A stretch of 8,646 nucleotides of DNA. Origin: Firmicutes bacterium UBA5301. Lineage in GTDB: Bacteria > Bacillota > UBA5301. The notes below the pieces were generated by a model. The model saw nothing but the letters and a program-made list of their open reading frames with translations. It made no database searches and was not told where the DNA came from. The stretch spans positions 16,943-25,588 of the forward strand of contig DHRX01000121.1 in NCBI GenBank assembly GCA_002408345.1, given 5' to 3'. The position numbers were made by a program, and so were the translations under genes. Below, one piece after another: positions 6,193 to 8,646 of the stretch (positions are counted from its first letter, which is position 1; each line of letters opens with the position of its first letter).

Positions 6193-6832
6193 GGAATTGC
6201 GGCTGGCAGCTACTCTGAGAGCCGTTTTCAAAAGACAACGGCAGCGGCAGGTAATTGTGGTTGATGATGGTTCCCGGGATCGGACAGCAGAAATTGCGGC
6301 TCAGTTTCCGGTGGAATTAGTTCGCTTACCAACTAATCAGGGGAAAGCTAAGGCGGTGGAGGTAGGGTTACGCCAGGCTACCGGGGAAATTATCGTTTTA
6401 CTTGACGGAGATTTAGCTGAAACAGCCTATTTTTATCCCCAATTAGTTGACCCCTTATTAACCGGGACGGCCAGGATGGTAGTAGCTCGTCTAACTTCTC
6501 CTAAAGGTAGCGGAGGGGTTGGGGTGGTTCGGAAAGTAGCTAACTGGGGCTGTTATTGGTTGACTCGGCAACATTTTCCGGCTCTTCTTTCGGGGCAAAG
6601 AGCTTTCTTTTATTCTGATTTACCGTACCTACTTCCTTTGGGCCAGGGGTTTGGTTTAGAGTTTGCCCTCACTGTCAGGGCTATCAAAAAGGGAATTCCA
6701 ATAGTTGCGCTGCCGGTACCTATGGAACATGCTTATACCGTTCGGAATTTTGCTGGATTTCGGCACCGTTCTCGACAATTTAGAGATATTTGTCGTACCA
6801 TTTGGCAATTACGGGGTGAAGTAAAATCCTAA
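6155..6832 (+). CDS. Family 2 glycosyltransferase (GT-A fold)
   Basis: From GTG 6155 the protein has 225 residues. ITVLIPAYNEE at 4-14 is the first strand of the nucleotide-sugar binding fold. VVDDGSRDRT with Asp37/Asp38 binds the nucleotide, and LLDGDL with Asp84-Gly-Asp86 is the DxD-type metal site. The segment GQRAFF and then GFGLEFALTVRA in the second half resemble enzymes of the dolichyl-phosphate mannosyltransferase / glucosyl-3-phosphoglycerate synthase part of family GT2. No membrane helix is evident, so it is probably cytoplasmic and acts at the membrane surface on a lipid or small acceptor. Donor and acceptor cannot be read from the sequence. It overlaps the steB-like gene by 38 bp, and the MraY-like gene starts about 5 bp later. 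This suggests a shared lipid-linked glycan pathway. Confidence 0.88.
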   Translation: MYQITVLIPAYNEELRLAATLRAVFKRQRQRQVIVVDDGSRDRTAEIAAQFPVELVRLPTNQGKAKAVEVGLRQATGEIIVLLDGDLAETAYFYPQLVDPLLTGTARMVVARLTSPKGSGGVGVVRKVANWGCYWLTRQHFPALLSGQRAFFYSDLPYLLPLGQGFGLEFALTVRAIKKGIPIVALPVPMEHAYTVRNFAGFRHRSRQFRDICRTIWQLRGEVKS

Positions 6833-6837
6833 TTATT

Positions 6838-7650
6838 TTGGTAGCACTGGCGGCTTCAATTATTACTAAGATTTTCGTTATGTTGATGATCCCACTTTTT
6901 CAGCGGGTTAGTTGGGTTGCTCCTAATTATAATGACCAGTTAATTCCGGTTTCTGCTGGGTTGATGTTTTTGCCTGGACTCAGCGTGGCTTGGCTGGTTC
7001 TCTTAGTAGCAGGGTACCGGCAGGTCGGAACAGCTTTAACCTTAGCTTGGGGTTTTGCTTTATTAGGGTTTCTCGATGATTTAGGGGGACAAGAAGAACA
7101 CGGGGGATTTCGGCGCCATATTAAGAATTTAGTTCAGGGTACTTTAACAACCGGTGGCTTGAAAGCTTTAGGTGGTGGTTTTTTAGCGGTAACAGCTGCA
7201 ATGCAGTTAGGAAGAGGTTGGTTACCTATTATTTTGGGGGCTCTGAACATTGCGTTAAGCGCCAACTTGGTTAATCTTTTAGATTTACGACCAGGCAGGG
7301 CTATTAAAAGCTATTTTCTACTGGTAATTCCTTTTTTCTTTATAATCAGCGGCGTTAGTCTGCCTATTTTTCGGCAGCTAGCTGCGGTTGGTGTACCGGC
7401 TTTGGCTGTAATTATGGTTTTGGCGCCGTACGATTTACAAAGTTCAGTTATGCTCGGGGATACAGGGGCCAACCTACTAGGTGCTTTAGCTGGACTCCAT
7501 TTTTTAATCCTCAACAATGTAGCAGTTTCGATTCTGGCTTTTACAGTATTAGCAGGTCTAAATTATATGGCGGAGAAGATATCCTTTAGTCAAATTATCG
7601 CTAATTCTCCAGTTCTTACTTGGTTTGATAGATTGGGGAGGCCGGAATAA
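6838..7650 (+). CDS. MraY/WecA-like sugar-1-phosphate transferase (glycosyltransferase 4 family), divergent
   Basis: This is a very hydrophobic polytopic protein of about 270 residues from TTG 6838. Family motifs are visible: the Asp pair in GFLDDLGG (80-81), ANLVNLLDLRPGRA (142-155, with Asp149) and MLGDTGANLLG with Asp208, the catalytic Asp region. Relatives move a sugar phosphate from a UDP-sugar to undecaprenyl phosphate, the first step in making lipid-linked wall or polysaccharide precursors. It is shorter than MraY (about 320-360 aa), has LDLRPGR where MraY has a DG-rich motif, and lacks the C-terminal His-rich loop. It is therefore not MraY itself, and activity is uncertain. The start is unclear: TTG 6838 has no SD at normal distance. 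GGGGTGA (6813-6819) would suit ATC 6826, and the frame is open back to 6820. Reinitiation after the upstream TAA (6830-6832) is also possible. Confidence 0.8.
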   Translation: MVALAASIITKIFVMLMIPLFQRVSWVAPNYNDQLIPVSAGLMFLPGLSVAWLVLLVAGYRQVGTALTLAWGFALLGFLDDLGGQEEHGGFRRHIKNLVQGTLTTGGLKALGGGFLAVTAAMQLGRGWLPIILGALNIALSANLVNLLDLRPGRAIKSYFLLVIPFFFIISGVSLPIFRQLAAVGVPALAVIMVLAPYDLQSSVMLGDTGANLLGALAGLHFLILNNVAVSILAFTVLAGLNYMAEKISFSQIIANSPVLTWFDRLGRPE

Positions 7651-7661
7651 GGAGACCAGAT

Positions 7662-8510
7662 ATGTATTTTGGTTGCCATGTTTCTATTGCTGGTGGTCTT
7701 GATAAAGCAATTCAGCGTGGTCAGGATTTAGGTTGTCGAGCTATTCAAATTTTTGCTAGTAACCCCCGGGGTTGGCGGGCGAAGCCTATTAATCCACAGG
7801 AAGCTCAAAATTTTTGTTTAGCTCGCCAAGAGACGGATATCAAATATGTAGCGGTTCATTCTACTTACTTAGTTAATCTGGCTTCACCTCGGGATGAGAT
7901 TAGGAGTAAATCATATACTCGTCTTAAAGAAGACCTTTTACGAGCTGGAATGATCGGTGCTGACTTTATGGTACTTCATCCTGGCAGCCATGGCGGTGCC
8001 GGATGGGAAGAGGGGGCTCAGCATGTTGCCCAGGCGCTAACTAGAATTCAAGGGGAAATGGATCTTCAGACTAGGGTTTTATTGGAGATTGAGGCTGGCG
8101 CAGGGTTCGAAATTGGTAGTAGTTGGGGCAATTTAGCTTATATAATGGGACAAGTACCAGCAGCTCAGAAATGGTTGGGGGTTTGTTTAGATACGTGTCA
8201 TTCCTTTGCGGCTGGGTATGACTTACGGACTGCTAGCGGTTGGGAAAAGACTTTGCACGAACTTGATAGTACCTGTGGCTTAGAGAGTTTAAAGTTAATT
8301 CACGCTAATGATTCTATCGGGGCGCTCGGCGGCCATTTGGATCGGCATACCCATATCGGCTCCGGTCTTATTGGCGAGGGTGGTTTTCGAGAGATGATGC
8401 GCCGTCAAGAATTAGTGGATTTACCAGTTATTTTAGAAACTCCTGAGGATAGCCATGGTGATTTTGCTACGAATCTAGCTACGCTACAAAAAATTTGGCA
8501 AACTAGGTAA
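7662..8510 (+). CDS. nfo: Endonuclease IV (AP endonuclease, deoxyribonuclease IV)
   Basis: The 282-residue protein has normal length for endonuclease IV, a TIM-barrel enzyme that cuts DNA 5' of abasic sites in base excision repair using three zinc ions. All nine metal ligands known from E. coli Nfo are present at matching spacing: His66 (AVHSTY), His106 (LHPGSH), Glu142 (LLEIEAG), Asp177 and His180 (LDTCHSFAAGYD), His214 (HANDS), Asp227 and His229 (LDRHTHIG) and Glu259 (ILETP). It should be active. One variation is NDSI where many homologues have NDSK. ATG 7662 follows AAGGAG (7649-7654) at 7 nt. It ends the tightly packed run starting at spo0A. In Bacillus, Nfo protects spore DNA during germination, so the sporulation neighbourhood may be meaningful, though this is inference. 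Confidence 0.96.
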   Translation: MYFGCHVSIAGGLDKAIQRGQDLGCRAIQIFASNPRGWRAKPINPQEAQNFCLARQETDIKYVAVHSTYLVNLASPRDEIRSKSYTRLKEDLLRAGMIGADFMVLHPGSHGGAGWEEGAQHVAQALTRIQGEMDLQTRVLLEIEAGAGFEIGSSWGNLAYIMGQVPAAQKWLGVCLDTCHSFAAGYDLRTASGWEKTLHELDSTCGLESLKLIHANDSIGALGGHLDRHTHIGSGLIGEGGFREMMRRQELVDLPVILETPEDSHGDFATNLATLQKIWQTR

Positions 8511-8602
8511 ATGCCATCTGATAAGGGCCGAGAAGGTAAAATGAATATTAGGTAGAATAATCGTATATGTCGCATAGTTTACTTTAAATGAGGTGGGAGG
8601 AG

Positions 8603-8646
8603 ATGAGCAGGCCGGGTTTTTTAACCCTAAATAGCCGATTTTTGGG
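8603..8646 (+). CDS. Start of an unidentified gene (runs off the window)
   Basis: ATG 8603 is preceded by AGGTGGGAGGAG (8591-8602), a strong purine-rich ribosome site. The frame (MSRPGFLTLNSRF and onward) stays open to the window end. About 14 residues are too few to name a family. An in-frame ATG at 8588 has no SD and is less likely. The 92-bp gap after nfo (8511-8602) is AT-rich, contains no clear hairpin terminator and may carry a promoter. A tiny frame at 8511-8555 (14 codons) in that gap has no ribosome site of its own. Confidence 0.5.
   Translation, partial: MSRPGFLTLNSRFL

Noticed and set aside
8511..8555. 14-codon ORF starting right after the nfo stop
   Set aside because: It has no ribosome site of its own, an unremarkable sequence and no link to a downstream start. 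It is likely a chance frame.
8573..8581. CATAGTTTA, resembling a sigma-E/sigma-K -10 element (CATANNNTA), upstream of the gene starting at 8603
   Set aside because: No -35 element at the right distance. The nearest ATA (8557-8559) leaves 13 nt instead of about 16, and no AC fits sigma-K spacing. A 9-base partial match alone is weak.
8614..8627. GGGTT-TTTT-AACCC inverted repeat near the window end as a terminator
   Set aside because: It has only 5 bp, two of them A-T, and lies just inside the new reading frame after a strong ribosome site with no T run following.

Overview
The window looks like chromosomal DNA from a spore-forming member of the Firmicutes, most likely Clostridia (Peptococcaceae, Thermoanaerobacterales or a similar group). 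The basis is the gene order argR - recN - spoIVB - spo0A, purine-rich Shine-Dalgarno (SD) sites, frequent TTG and GTG starts, moderate GC content and two sporulation genes. A species cannot be named from the sequence. All genes lie on the + strand and are packed tightly. No tRNA, rRNA, CRISPR array, insertion sequence or long repeat was seen.

Layout. At 1-432 is the 3' part of argR (arginine repressor), followed 6 bp later by recN (439-2148, SMC-like DNA repair ATPase). A 79-bp gap (2149-2227) holds a good match to a forespore (sigma-F/sigma-G) promoter, nested inside a long imperfect stem that ends in a T run. Next is spoIVB (TTG start at 2228, ends 3535), a PDZ serine peptidase with its full catalytic triad. 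A 52-bp gap contains a possible 10-codon leader ORF, and then spo0A starts (ATG 3588, ends 4313). From spo0A onward the genes read like one operon: steA-like division protein (4329-5456), steB/MctB-like membrane coiled-coil protein (5458-6192), family 2 glycosyltransferase (6155-6832), MraY/WecA-like prenyl-phosphate sugar-1-phosphate transferase (6838-7650) and nfo, endonuclease IV (7662-8510). After a 92-bp gap a new reading frame starts at 8603 and leaves the window.

How the genes fit together. argR-recN is the usual housekeeping pair. spoIVB appears to have its own forespore promoter, as expected for the protease that signals activation of sigma-K. spo0A, the sporulation master regulator, leads a run of division and envelope genes: SteA/SteB affect cell separation in actinobacteria, and the two glycosyltransferase-like enzymes point to lipid-linked glycan chemistry.

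The main surprise is Spo0A. Its DNA-binding half is well conserved, but its receiver domain lacks the two acidic metal-binding residues, has Arg in place of the conserved Lys, and is about 12 residues short between the metal site and the phosphoacceptor Asp. It may not work as a normal phosphorelay target. Other points of interest are the promoter nested in a terminator-like fold upstream of spoIVB, the leader ORF before spo0A, the hairpin over the steB ribosome site, and a divergent MraY-like enzyme with an unclear start codon.
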